Below are positions 26,040-34,317 of a stretch of DNA of 64,000 bases, one piece after another; position 1 is the first letter of the stretch, and each line of letters begins with the position of its first letter. The DNA comes from Actinoplanes sp. TBRC 11911. Its GTDB lineage: Bacteria > Actinomycetota > Actinomycetes > Mycobacteriales > Micromonosporaceae. Where the stretch lies: the NCBI RefSeq assembly GCF_012933445.1, contig NZ_JABBNC010000010.1, positions 124,001 to 188,000 of the forward strand, written 5' to 3'. The notes beneath the pieces were generated by a model. That model saw only the letters and a program-made list of their open reading frames with translations, was not told where the DNA came from and did no database searches. The position numbers and the translations under genes were made by a program.

Positions 26040-27857
26040 ATGCACGTCCTGGCCACCGCCGGACACGTCGACCACGGCAAGTCAACCCTGGTACGGGCCC
26101 TGACCGGCATGGAACCCGACCGCTGGGCCGAGGAACGCCGCCGCGGCATGACCATCGATCTCGGCTTCGCCTGGACCACCCTCGCCTCGGGGCAGACCGT
26201 CGCCTTCGTGGACGTCCCCGGCCACGAACGCTTCGTCCCGAACATGCTGGCCGGCGTCGGTCCCGTACCGGCCGCAATGATCGTCGTGGCCGCCGACGAG
26301 GGCTGGATGCCGCAGTCCGCCGAGCACCTGGCCGCCCTGGACGCCCTGGGCGTGCGGCACGGCCTCCTGGTGGTCACTCGCAGCGACCTCGCCGACCCCG
26401 AAACCGCCACCGATTTGGCCCTGACGGAGATCGCCGCGACGTCACTGGGCGCCGTCGAGACGGTCGCGGTCAGCGGCGCGACGGGCCAGGGCCTCGACCT
26501 CCTGCGCGCCGCCCTGGACCGCCTGGTCACCCAACTTCCAGATCCAAATCGGACATCCCCCGTACGCCTGTGGATAGACCGCGTGTTCACGATCAAGGGC
26601 GCCGGCACGGTGGTGACCGGAACGCTGGGCGCCGGCCGCCTCCGCACCGGCGACGAGCTCGACCTGGGCGGCGACCTGGTCCGGGTCCGCGGCCTGCAGA
26701 GCATGGGCCGCCCCGCCGACGAGATCACCGCGGTGGCCCGGGTGGCGGTCAACCTGCGCGGCGCCGCCAAGGACCGCATCGCGCGCGGCGACGCCCTGCT
26801 GACCCCCGGCCGCTTCCGCCGCACCGACCTCATCGACGTCCGGGTGCACGGCGACGCGGTGGCCGACCTCCCCGCCACCCTCACCCTGCATGCCGGTTCC
26901 GCCGCCATTCCGGTACGCCTGCGCCCGCTCGGCACCGACACCTGCCGCCTGCGCCTGGCCCGCCCGCTGCCGCTCCGGATCGGCGACCGCGCCCTGCTCC
27001 GCGACCCCGGCCGCCACCACGTCGCCGGCGGCGTCACCGTCCTCGACGTGCTCCCACCCGGCTTGTCGAGGCGCGGTGCCGCCGCCGCCCGCGCCAAGAC
27101 CCTGTCCAACATGAGCGGCACCCCCGACCTGGCCGACGAACTGCGCCGCCGCCACCTGATCCGCGCCGCCGACCTGGCCGCGATGGGCGTGCCCGAGCTC
27201 GGATCACAACCGGTCACCGCCGACTGGTACGCCCACCCGCCCTACTGGGCCGACAAGGCCGGCGAGCTGGTCGAGCACGTCGCCGGCTACCGCCGCGAGC
27301 ACCCGCTCGAACCCGGCATCCCGCTCGACGCTCTCCGCCACCTGCTCGGCCTCCCCGACCGCGCCCTGGTCGAGGCGCTCGTCCACCCACCCTTGACGAT
27401 CCGCCAAGGCCGCGTCTCGACCGGCGACGACGCCCTGCCGGACGCCTTGCGGCACCTGATCAACGACGCGTTCGCGGGCCTCTCCCCCTTCGCCGCCCCC
27501 GAGGCGTACGCGCTCGCGGACCGCGGCCTCGGCCCCCGCCAGCTCGCCGCCGCCGTCCGCACCGGCCAGCTGATCCAGCTCACCCCCGGCGTAGTCCTTC
27601 GCGCCGGCGCCGTGGAGCAGGCAGCCGAGCTCCTCAAGGCGCTACCGCAGCCGTTCACGCTGAGCGAAGCCCGCCGCGCCCTCGACACCACCCGCCGTGT
27701 CGCCGTGCCACTACTGGAGCTGCTCGACCACCGCGGCGTCACCGAGCGCCTCCCGGACGACCGCCGCGCGGTTCGCCCCGGCCCGGCGGTGTCGCCGGAG
27801 ACCCGACGCTCGGACGACGTTGCGCCGCGCCGAAGGATTGGCCTTGAAAAGAGCTGA
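26040..27857 (+). CDS. selB: Selenocysteine-specific translation elongation factor
   Basis: 605 residues. GTPase domain with G1 GHVDHGKST (residues 8-16), G3 DVPGHE and a G4 written TRSD (VVTRSDL) instead of NKxD; then EF-Tu-like domains 2-3 and C-terminal winged helices (about 370-605) that read the SECIS hairpin. SelB delivers Sec-tRNA to the ribosome at UGA. Directly behind selA, surely cotranscribed. The client visible here is the formate dehydrogenase at 38290. Confidence 0.97.
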   Translation: MHVLATAGHVDHGKSTLVRALTGMEPDRWAEERRRGMTIDLGFAWTTLASGQTVAFVDVPGHERFVPNMLAGVGPVPAAMIVVAADEGWMPQSAEHLAALDALGVRHGLLVVTRSDLADPETATDLALTEIAATSLGAVETVAVSGATGQGLDLLRAALDRLVTQLPDPNRTSPVRLWIDRVFTIKGAGTVVTGTLGAGRLRTGDELDLGGDLVRVRGLQSMGRPADEITAVARVAVNLRGAAKDRIARGDALLTPGRFRRTDLIDVRVHGDAVADLPATLTLHAGSAAIPVRLRPLGTDTCRLRLARPLPLRIGDRALLRDPGRHHVAGGVTVLDVLPPGLSRRGAAAARAKTLSNMSGTPDLADELRRRHLIRAADLAAMGVPELGSQPVTADWYAHPPYWADKAGELVEHVAGYRREHPLEPGIPLDALRHLLGLPDRALVEALVHPPLTIRQGRVSTGDDALPDALRHLINDAFAGLSPFAAPEAYALADRGLGPRQLAAAVRTGQLIQLTPGVVLRAGAVEQAAELLKALPQPFTLSEARRALDTTRRVAVPLLELLDHRGVTERLPDDRRAVRPGPAVSPETRRSDDVAPRRRIGLEKS

Positions 27858-27948
27858 GCGCTGCGGGCGTGAATGAACAGGAGCGGACGTTAGACCGGCC
27901 GGGCGGCCGGGCATGAGGCGGCGAACATCCCTGGTGGAAGGAGCTGCC

Positions 27949-28146
27949 ATGAGCATCGACGAGAGCGTCGCGACGGCCGGCCCGGAGACGGTGCCGGCGA
28001 AAGCCCGGCGGGTGCTGCGCCGCAAACCCGTGCCCGTCGCCGCCGCGCTGGTGGTCGTGGGTTCGGTGATCGCGCTCGTGGTGGGTCGCCGGCGGGCGGC
28101 CCAGCGGGCGCACAACCGGTGGCGACCGGCGTTCCTGAATCGTTGA
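27949..28146 (+). CDS. Small single-pass membrane protein
   Basis: 65 residues from ATG at 27949 (AAGGAG six bases upstream). An acidic/neutral N-terminus, basic KARRVLRRKPVP, one transmembrane helix VAAALVVVGSVIALVVGRRR, then a basic tail. No known family. Lies between selB and the phosphatase. Confidence 0.7.
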   Translation: MSIDESVATAGPETVPAKARRVLRRKPVPVAAALVVVGSVIALVVGRRRAAQRAHNRWRPAFLNR

Positions 28147-28203
28147 GCGGGGTATGCCGGGTGGTGCGAGGCCGCCCGGCATTTCGCTCGCGCTGGAGGG
28201 GAC

Positions 28204-29481
28204 ATGGAGGGTCGCACCACCCGGAGGGTCGCCGCGCCGGTCCTCGCCGGTGTCCTGGCGGTCGCCGGTCTGACCGTCGCCCGGGACCGTCTCGGGCCAC
28301 AAACCGGCGACCAGGACCGGGCGGCCACCGCAACGGGCGACCACCCCGGGGCCGCAACCGGGGCCGCAACAGGCGACCACCCCGGAACCGCCACGGCCGA
28401 AAGCCCCGGCCTGGCCACCGCCGCGAAGGCCCGCAACGTCATCTTCATCAACGGGGACGGCATGTCGGCGGCCCAGCGCGAAGCCGCCCGCCTCTACGCC
28501 GGTCTCGACGGCCGCCTGGCAATGGACTCGCTGCCCTACTCCGGGCAGCTCACCACCACCCCCCGCGACCCCAGAACCCTGGTCACCGACTCCGCCGCCG
28601 GGGCCAGCGCCTGGGCGACCGGCCAACGCACGTACAACGGCGCGATCAGCGTGGACGTCAACCGCAAACCCCTGCCCACCCTGGGCACACGGGCGAAGGC
28701 GGCCGGCAAGGCCACCGGCCTGGTCACCACCGCGCAGGTGACCGACGCCAGCCCGGCCGCGTTCTTCGCCAACGCCCCCGACCGCGCGGCGCAGGACGAC
28801 ATCGCCCGGCAGTACCTCGAGGTGTCCCGCCCGGACGTGATCCTCGGCGGCGGCGAGGACTGGTGGCTGCCCGCCGGCCGCCCGGGTGCCCACCCCGACC
28901 GGCCCGCCGACGACGAGAGCAGCCGGGGCACCCACGGCGACCTGATCGCCCAGGCGCGCCAGGCGGGATACCGCTACGTCACCGACACCGCGCAGCTCGC
29001 CGGGGCTAAGCCCGGGAAACTGCTCGGCCTGTTCGCCAACGAGGCGATGACCGGCAACGGCCTCGCCGCCATGACCCGCACGGCGCTGACCACCCTCTCC
29101 ACCGACCCGGACGGCTTCTTCCTGTTCGTCGAGGAGGAGGGCATCGACGAGGCCGCACACCAGAACGACGGTCGCGCGATGCTGCAGGCCATGGGCGAGC
29201 TGGACAAGGCGGTCGCGGTGGCCCGGGACTTCGCCCAGGCCCATCGCGGCACCCTCATGGTGGTGACCGGCGACCACGAGACCGGCGGCCTCACCATCGA
29301 AAGCGGCACCCGATTCCCCATCCACGGCAGCCCGCTGCGGTTCACCCTGGACTGGGCCACCACCGGCCACACCGGCGTGGACGTCCCGATAACCGCGTAC
29401 GGGCCGGGCGCCGAACGCTTCACCGGCAAGCACCCGAACACCTACGTACACGACGTCCTGGCCCCGGACCTGACACGATGA
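28204..29481 (+). CDS. Secreted alkaline phosphatase
   Basis: 425 residues. Signal/anchor segment (RRVAAPVLAGVLAVAGLTVA) and an Ala/Thr/Gly-rich linker with ATGDHPG repeats (residues about 38-65), then the alkaline phosphatase superfamily core: FINGDGMS (metal Asp), VTDSAAGASAWATG (nucleophile Ser in DSAA), VEEEGIDEAAHQND (metal Glu/Asp/His), TGDHETGGL (metal Asp-His). It releases phosphate from monoesters outside the cell with two Zn2+. No PHO box was identified upstream. Confidence 0.92.
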   Translation: MEGRTTRRVAAPVLAGVLAVAGLTVARDRLGPQTGDQDRAATATGDHPGAATGAATGDHPGTATAESPGLATAAKARNVIFINGDGMSAAQREAARLYAGLDGRLAMDSLPYSGQLTTTPRDPRTLVTDSAAGASAWATGQRTYNGAISVDVNRKPLPTLGTRAKAAGKATGLVTTAQVTDASPAAFFANAPDRAAQDDIARQYLEVSRPDVILGGGEDWWLPAGRPGAHPDRPADDESSRGTHGDLIAQARQAGYRYVTDTAQLAGAKPGKLLGLFANEAMTGNGLAAMTRTALTTLSTDPDGFFLFVEEEGIDEAAHQNDGRAMLQAMGELDKAVAVARDFAQAHRGTLMVVTGDHETGGLTIESGTRFPIHGSPLRFTLDWATTGHTGVDVPITAYGPGAERFTGKHPNTYVHDVLAPDLTR

Positions 29482-29536
29482 CGCTGCGAGCGACCCGGAC
29501 CGCGGGTTAGCGTGACTCTCGGGGTGACGGCCAGGC

Positions 29537-29923
29537 ATGAGCATGGAGAAGGTGGTCTTCGGGTTCTTCGTCCTGCTGGCGGCGACGCTCAACTTCGGGT
29601 TCTTCCTGGGTGACCTCTCCGACCCGGCCAAGCACAACGTGTACGAGCTGTTCGCCGCCGTGGTGGTGAGCCTGATCGCCACGGTGCTGAAGTTCGGCGA
29701 CCGCACCCAGATCGGCGCCGTGCACCTGGCCACCAGCCTCGTCGCCGACCTGCAGCTGATCGCCGCGTCGGTGTCCTGGGCGTACGCCACGCAGATCTCG
29801 TCGGCCGGGCTGGACGAGAAGGCGACGGCCAGCGTGGTGTCGTTGTCCGGCGGCGCGCTGCTCGCCAACCTGGTCTCGGTCGTGCTGCTGGTGATCGAGA
29901 CCGTGTCGTTCCACCGGCGCTGA
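29537..29923 (+). CDS. DUF6394-type four-helix membrane protein
   Basis: 128 residues with four hydrophobic helices (VVFGFFVLLAATLNFGFFLG, LFAAVVVSLIATVLKFG, LATSLVADLQLIAASVSWAYA, GALLANLVSVVLLVIETV). I recall near-identical motifs (NVYELFAAVVVSLIATVLKFGDRTQIGAV) as DUF6394; treat the name as from memory. Its stop overlaps the start of the potassium-channel gene (TGATG at 29921), so it is probably an accessory subunit of that channel. A TAGCGT -10 lies at 29508-29513. Confidence 0.75.
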   Translation: MSMEKVVFGFFVLLAATLNFGFFLGDLSDPAKHNVYELFAAVVVSLIATVLKFGDRTQIGAVHLATSLVADLQLIAASVSWAYATQISSAGLDEKATASVVSLSGGALLANLVSVVLLVIETVSFHRR

Positions 29924-31662
29924 TGAACCGCCGCCGGGTCGTGCTCGGGCCCTCCACCGAGACGTCGTCCACCATCTTCCTGGTGCTGCGCCGGATGCGG
30001 GCGCCGCTGATCGTCCTGATCGTCATCTTCGCGGTCAGCGTGTTCGGCCTGACCCTCATCCCGGGCCGGGACGCGGCCGGGCACAGCGTCCGGATGAGCG
30101 TGTTCGACGCCTTCTACTTCATGAGCTACACGGCCACGACCATCGGGTACGGCGAGCTCCCGCACCCGTTCACGGCGGCGCAGCGGATGTGGGTCATGTT
30201 CGCGATCTACCTGACCGTCATCGGCTGGGCGTACGGGATCGGGTCGTTGTTGACGCTGGTGCAGGACCGCACGTTCCGGCAGGCGCTGGCGCTGCAACGG
30301 TTCACCCGGACGGTGGCGCGGCTGCGGGAGCCGTTCCTGCTGATGGTCGGGTTCGGGCAGACCGGGCGGCTGCTCGCCGAGCGGCTGGACCTGATCGGAC
30401 GGCGGCTGGTCGTGCTGGACACGGCGAGCGGGAACATCGACTCGCTGGACATCGGCGCCTATCACGCCGATGTGCCCGCGCTGGTGGCCGACGTGCAGGA
30501 TCCGCGCATGCTGGCGGTGGCCGGGCTGGAGCAGCCGTGGTGCGAGGGGGTGCTCGCGCTGACCGACGACGACGAGACCAACCTGCTGGTCTCGATGACG
30601 GCGGCGCTGGTCCGGCCGGAGCTGCCGGTGGTGGCGCGGACCGTCTCGCCCGCGATCGAGCACCGGATGCTCGCCGTCGGCTCGCCGGTCGTGGTGAACC
30701 CGTTCGACCGTTTCGGTGACCACGTACGGCTGGCCTTGCACGCGCCCGCCTCGTACCGGCTGATGTCCTGGTTGATGAGCGGGCCGGATGTCGAGCTGCC
30801 CGAGCCGGAGCGGCCGCCGACTACCGGGCGCTGGGTGGTGTGCGGCTACGGACGGTTCGGGCGGGAGCTGGTCGAGGATCTGCGTGAGGGCGGCCTGGAA
30901 CTGACCGTGATCGACCCGCACGCCCGCGAGGAGCCGGGATTCACGCTGGTCGTCGGCGACGCCTCGGACCCCGACGTGCTGGCGCGGGCGGAGCTGGCCG
31001 ACGCGGTGGGGTTCGTCGCCGGCACCGCGAACGACACCACCAACCTGTCCCTGGTCGCCGCCGCCCGCCGGATCAACCCGGGCCTGTACGTCACGGCCCG
31101 GCAGAACCGTCCGGACAACGCGCCGCTGTTCGCCGCCATGGAGATCGACTGGCTGCTGGTGCCGGCCGAGGTGGTGACGCGCGAGATCTACGCGCAGCTG
31201 AGCACGCCGCTGCTGTGGCGCTTCCTGCAGGACATGCCCGCACAGGGCGACGAGTGGGCGGCGCGGATCATCGACAAGCTCTTCGACCACTGCGGCACCC
31301 GGCTGGGCACGCTGTGGAAGGTGGCGTTCAATCCGCAGGACACGCCCGCTCTCCTGCACTGGCTGAACGCGGGCGAGGCGCGGCTCGGGGACCTGATCAA
31401 CGATCCGTACGACCGGAGCCGGACGCTACCCGCCGTACCGCTGCTCCTGCTGCGCGGCGACGACGTCACGCTCGGTCCGGACGGTGATGTCACCCTCGCG
31501 CCCGGCGATCAGATCCTGTTCGCCGGGGAGCCGTCGGCGCGGCGAGCCCTGCTGGAGACGATGACCGACCGGACCGTCAGCGAATACGTGCTGTCCGGAC
31601 GCGTGGTCCCGTCGGGGTGGCTCTGGCAACGTATGACGGGCCGGCGTTCCGCGGCCCGCTGA
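29923..31662 (+). CDS. Potassium channel/uptake protein with tandem RCK (TrkA-N) domains
   Basis: 579 residues. Two transmembrane helices flank a pore loop with selectivity filter TIGYGE (73-78), replacing the usual TVGYGD. Two Rossmann RCK domains follow: MVGFGQTGRLLAERL (about 140) and VVCGYGRFGRELVEDL (about 305), each with a TrkA-C-like region, the second ending in VTLAPGDQILFAGEPSARRAL. Such channels gate K+ flux in response to nucleotides or ions. The overlap with the DUF6394 gene argues for a complex. Confidence 0.88.
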   Translation: MNRRRVVLGPSTETSSTIFLVLRRMRAPLIVLIVIFAVSVFGLTLIPGRDAAGHSVRMSVFDAFYFMSYTATTIGYGELPHPFTAAQRMWVMFAIYLTVIGWAYGIGSLLTLVQDRTFRQALALQRFTRTVARLREPFLLMVGFGQTGRLLAERLDLIGRRLVVLDTASGNIDSLDIGAYHADVPALVADVQDPRMLAVAGLEQPWCEGVLALTDDDETNLLVSMTAALVRPELPVVARTVSPAIEHRMLAVGSPVVVNPFDRFGDHVRLALHAPASYRLMSWLMSGPDVELPEPERPPTTGRWVVCGYGRFGRELVEDLREGGLELTVIDPHAREEPGFTLVVGDASDPDVLARAELADAVGFVAGTANDTTNLSLVAAARRINPGLYVTARQNRPDNAPLFAAMEIDWLLVPAEVVTREIYAQLSTPLLWRFLQDMPAQGDEWAARIIDKLFDHCGTRLGTLWKVAFNPQDTPALLHWLNAGEARLGDLINDPYDRSRTLPAVPLLLLRGDDVTLGPDGDVTLAPGDQILFAGEPSARRALLETMTDRTVSEYVLSGRVVPSGWLWQRMTGRRSAAR

Positions 31663-31680
31663 GGGGGTATCTGATCCGAC

Positions 31681-33174
31681 GTGGCTGAGAAGCGCTTCGT
31701 CGTGCAACGGCACCGGGCCAGGCGGCTGCACTACGACTTCCGGCTGGAGATCGACGGGGTGCTGGTCAGCTGGGCGGTACCCAAGGGCCCGACGCTCGAT
31801 CCGGCCGTACGCCGCGCCGCCTTCCACGTCGAGGACCACCCCATGGCGTACGAGAATTTCGAAGGGGTGATCCCGTCCGGGCAGTACGGCGGCGGCGACG
31901 TCATCGTGTGGGACGCCGGCACGTGGGAGCCGCGCGACCAGGACGCCGCCGACCCCGGCCGGGCGGTCGAGAACGGCGAGCTGCACTTCGACGTCCACGG
32001 CTCGAAGCTGCGCGGCCGGTTCGTGCTGGTCCGCACCCGCGGCGGCCGCTTCGGCCGGGCCGGGCAGGACGAGTGGCTGATGCTGCACAAGCGCGACGAG
32101 TACGCGGTCAGCGGCTGGGACGCCGAGGACCACCCCGACTCGGTGCTCAGCGGCCGCACCAACGACCAGGTGAAGGCCGACCCGGACCGGATCTGGCGCT
32201 CCGACCTGCCGGCCGCGCGGGCGTCGATTCCACTCAAGGCGGCGGCGGAGGAGCTGGCCGCGCTGCACTCCCTGGGCGCGAACGGCACCTGGGAGATCTT
32301 CGGGCGCCGGCTGCGCGTCACCAACCTCGACAAGGTGTTGTTCCCCGGCTCCCCACCGATCACCAAGCGCGACTTCCTCGACTACACGGCCCGTGTCGCC
32401 CCCACCGTTACCCCTTACCTGACGCGACGGGCGCTGAACATGCACCGCTACCCCAACGGCGCCGGCACGAAGGGTTTCTGGCAGAAGGAGCTCCCGTCGC
32501 ACGCACCCGAGTGGCTGGCCCGCTGGACGAATCCCGAGGCCGCCCGCGGCGAGACCCAGACCTACCTGGTGGTCGACGAGCCCGCCGCGCTGATCTGGGC
32601 GGCGAACTTCGGCGCCCTCGAATGGCACCCGTGGACGTCCCGGATCGACTCGCCGCACGAGCCCACGTACGCGCTCCTCGACCTCGACCCCGGGACCGGG
32701 ACGAGCTGGGAGGACCTGCTTTCGCTGGCCCGGCTGCATCGGACGGCGCTGGAGCATCTGGGTGTGTCCGCCCGCGCGAAGGTGACCGGCCGGCGCGGCA
32801 TCCAGATCTGGGTGCCGGTCGAGCCCGGGCTGAGCTTCGACGACACCCGGGCCTGGGCGCATGACCTTTCCCGTACGGTCGGGGCCGTCCTGCCCGCGCT
32901 GGTCAGCTGGAAGTGGCAGAAGGACGAGCGTGGGGGGTTGGCCCGGCTCGACTACACACAGAACGCCATCAACCGGACCCTCGTCGCGCCGTACAGCCCA
33001 CGCCCCGCCCCCGAGGCCCCGGTCTCCGCACCGATCGCGTGGGACGAGCTGGACGACCCCGCCCTGCGCCCCGACGGTTTCACGATGCGCACGATCCTGC
33101 CCCGCCTCGCGTCGCAGGGTGACCTCTTCCGCGAGGTCCTCGACCACCCGCAGCAGTTGCCACCGATCAACTGA
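31681..33174 (+). CDS. LigD-like phosphoesterase-polymerase (no ligase domain)
   Basis: 497 residues from a leaderless-looking GTG at 31681 (TATCTG, 7 nt upstream). N-terminal 3'-phosphoesterase domain (residues about 1-155): HYDFRLEIDG, HVEDHP and GVIPSGQYGGG. C-terminal archaeo-eukaryotic-primase-type polymerase (about 195-497): LDKVLFPG, HRYPNGAGTKGFWQKELP, catalytic LDLDPG, TGRRGIQIWVP and YTQNA. These process and fill broken DNA ends in non-homologous end joining with Ku and a ligase, neither of which is in the window. Lacking the ligase domain is a known split arrangement. Confidence 0.93.
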   Translation: MAEKRFVVQRHRARRLHYDFRLEIDGVLVSWAVPKGPTLDPAVRRAAFHVEDHPMAYENFEGVIPSGQYGGGDVIVWDAGTWEPRDQDAADPGRAVENGELHFDVHGSKLRGRFVLVRTRGGRFGRAGQDEWLMLHKRDEYAVSGWDAEDHPDSVLSGRTNDQVKADPDRIWRSDLPAARASIPLKAAAEELAALHSLGANGTWEIFGRRLRVTNLDKVLFPGSPPITKRDFLDYTARVAPTVTPYLTRRALNMHRYPNGAGTKGFWQKELPSHAPEWLARWTNPEAARGETQTYLVVDEPAALIWAANFGALEWHPWTSRIDSPHEPTYALLDLDPGTGTSWEDLLSLARLHRTALEHLGVSARAKVTGRRGIQIWVPVEPGLSFDDTRAWAHDLSRTVGAVLPALVSWKWQKDERGGLARLDYTQNAINRTLVAPYSPRPAPEAPVSAPIAWDELDDPALRPDGFTMRTILPRLASQGDLFREVLDHPQQLPPIN

Positions 33175-33194
33175 GTTTTCCCGTACGGCGGTGC

Positions 33195-33215
33195 GCCGCC
33201 CGGCAACCGGGTGGC
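33195..33215. terminator. Hairpin after LigD gene
   Basis: GCCGCCCGG, loop CAA, CCGGGTGGC: nine pairs with one G-U, 20 bp after the stop codon. No T-run. Confidence 0.5.
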
Positions 33216-33344
33216 GAGCATCTGCGCGGAGGGCAGCGATCCTTAGGGATACAGCCCTTCATCGCCGCGACGCGCGCGGGTGCGGAGCCCTTTGGACTAA
33301 GGGTGGTGTCCAGGGTCAGCGGTAGTTAGAGAATAATTCTGGTC

Positions 33345-33701
33345 GTGGCCAGTCTCGAAGAGCCTGAACAGCGAACCGCGGCGATGGAGGCCGAACCAAT
33401 CGTTGTACGCCAGGAGGCCGCGGCCGACAGGGACACTGCCGAGCATCGCGCTGAGCTGAGCGGACACACTCGGGCGCTGTCAGCGCTGCGCAAAACTCAG
33501 CTCGAGCACTACGGCAAGCACAAAGCCGATGCTTCCGAAATCAAGTCAGGTCTTGCGCAGATCATCCGGCTGCTGGAAGGCCTGAGCGGTCCCGACTGCC
33601 CCGGGTTCGCGCCTCCACGAGCAGGGTCCCGCCACGCCGTGGAGGCGCTGGCTGCTTACTTGAACTTTGCCGACCAGCGCTGCAAGCTGCCCTCGCAATA
33701 G
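33345..33701 (+). CDS. Small coiled-coil hypothetical protein
   Basis: 118 residues from a GTG at 33345 that sits 7 nt after AATAAT (33332-33337), the leaderless spacing seen elsewhere in the window. Charged helices (EAAADRDTAEHRAELSGHTRALSALRKTQLEHYGKHKADASEIKSGLAQIIRLLEGL) predict a coiled coil; two cysteines near the end. Third-position GC is lower than in neighbours (GAA, CAT, AAA, ACT codons), hinting at recent transfer. Not recognised. Confidence 0.55.
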   Translation: MASLEEPEQRTAAMEAEPIVVRQEAAADRDTAEHRAELSGHTRALSALRKTQLEHYGKHKADASEIKSGLAQIIRLLEGLSGPDCPGFAPPRAGSRHAVEALAAYLNFADQRCKLPSQ

Positions 33702-33752
33702 ACCTCTCCGGGTCGGGGTCCGAATTCGCGTCGCTGCGCCTCGTCCCGCTAT

Positions 33753-33990
33753 CCCACTATGTGGCGATCCCGGCCACATCCTGGGCTTTCTGGAGACCTT
33801 GGAGAGTTGCGCCCACATGCGAGCCCGAAGTATCCAAGGTCTACGAAACGTCGGGAAAACCGGCCGAACAAAGGGCGCGAAAGCGGAGAAAAGACGCTCC
33901 ACTATGGACGCGTATCTCACATTGTGGACGCGCTGCCACGATGTGGTCGCCGGTCCCGTACAGCGGACACCGATCCCACATTATGGCCTC
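33753..33990 (+). repeat. Dispersed hairpin/dyad element, copy D
   Basis: Dyads CCACTATGTGG (33754) and CCACATCCTGG (33774), hairpin 33794-33842 (AGACCTTGG...CCAAGGTCT, right arm slightly decayed to AGTATCC), spacer, then CCACTATGGAC (33899), TCACATTGTGG (33917), CCACGATGTGG (33936), CCGTACAGCGG (33956) and CCACATTATGG (33976). Centre spacing of the last four is 19, 20 and 20 bp. Intergenic, ending 20 bp before the tRNA-Sec fragment. Confidence 0.9.
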
Positions 33991-34008
33991 GGCCCCCTGA
34001 GCAGATAT

Positions 34009-34050
34009 GGAGGGAGGGAAATCGAACCCGCCGGATGCCGGGGCCGCAAT
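34009..34050 (-). pseudogene. Fragment of tRNA-Sec 3' half
   Basis: On the plus strand GGAGGGAGGGAAATCGAACC, then CGCCGGATGCCGGGGCCGCAA, aligns to the 3' end, T arm and variable arm of the intact tRNA-Sec at 34179-34274 with one 6-bp gap. Anticodon and 5' half are absent. A partial 3'-end copy beside a tRNA is typical of a former integration site or a duplication remnant. It lies 130 bp from the real gene in the same orientation. Confidence 0.65.
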
Positions 34051-34178
34051 CGTATGCCCACTGACGTCGGGCTTTGGGTTGAGGAGCTTGAGCGCTGACA
34101 ACGCAGCAATGGCCGCGGTCAGGAAGGCCCTCACGATGACGACTGAGCCATATGTGCACAGCTCATCCTGGAGCTGGC

Positions 34179-34274
34179 TGGCGGAGGCGGACGGGAATCG
34201 AACCCGCCCGGCCCGGATGCCGGGCCGCAACAGTTTTGAAGACTGCGAGGGGCACCAGCCACCTGAACGCCTCC
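34179..34274 (-). tRNA. selC: tRNA-Sec (anticodon UCA)
   Basis: Minus strand: starts GGAGGCGTTCAGG, ends CCGCCTCC then G and an encoded CCA (34179-34182). Anticodon stem-loop CAGTCTTCAAAACTG gives UCA. The variable arm is long (GCGGCCCGGCATCCGGGCCG), and the T arm GGGTTCGATTCCC is canonical. About 96 nt, the size of bacterial tRNA-Sec. Divergent from selD with 44 bp between. Confidence 0.95.
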
Positions 34275-34317
34275 ACCAACCACCCTAACCGGGCTTGATC
34301 GTGGAAAAGTGGGGTGG

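Noticed and set aside
27739..31359. 1206-codon open frame on the minus strand
   Set aside because: Antisense to four well-supported plus-strand genes; translation is His/Arg/Gly/Gln-rich with no domain. A GC-bias shadow.
33899..33990. CRISPR-like short array in the dispersed elements
   Set aside because: Repeats are 11-bp dyads with 9-bp linkers, too short for repeat or spacer, and found at seven separate loci.
34009..34050. A second functional tRNA-Sec
   Set aside because: Only the 3' half is present; no anticodon arm or 5' acceptor strand.
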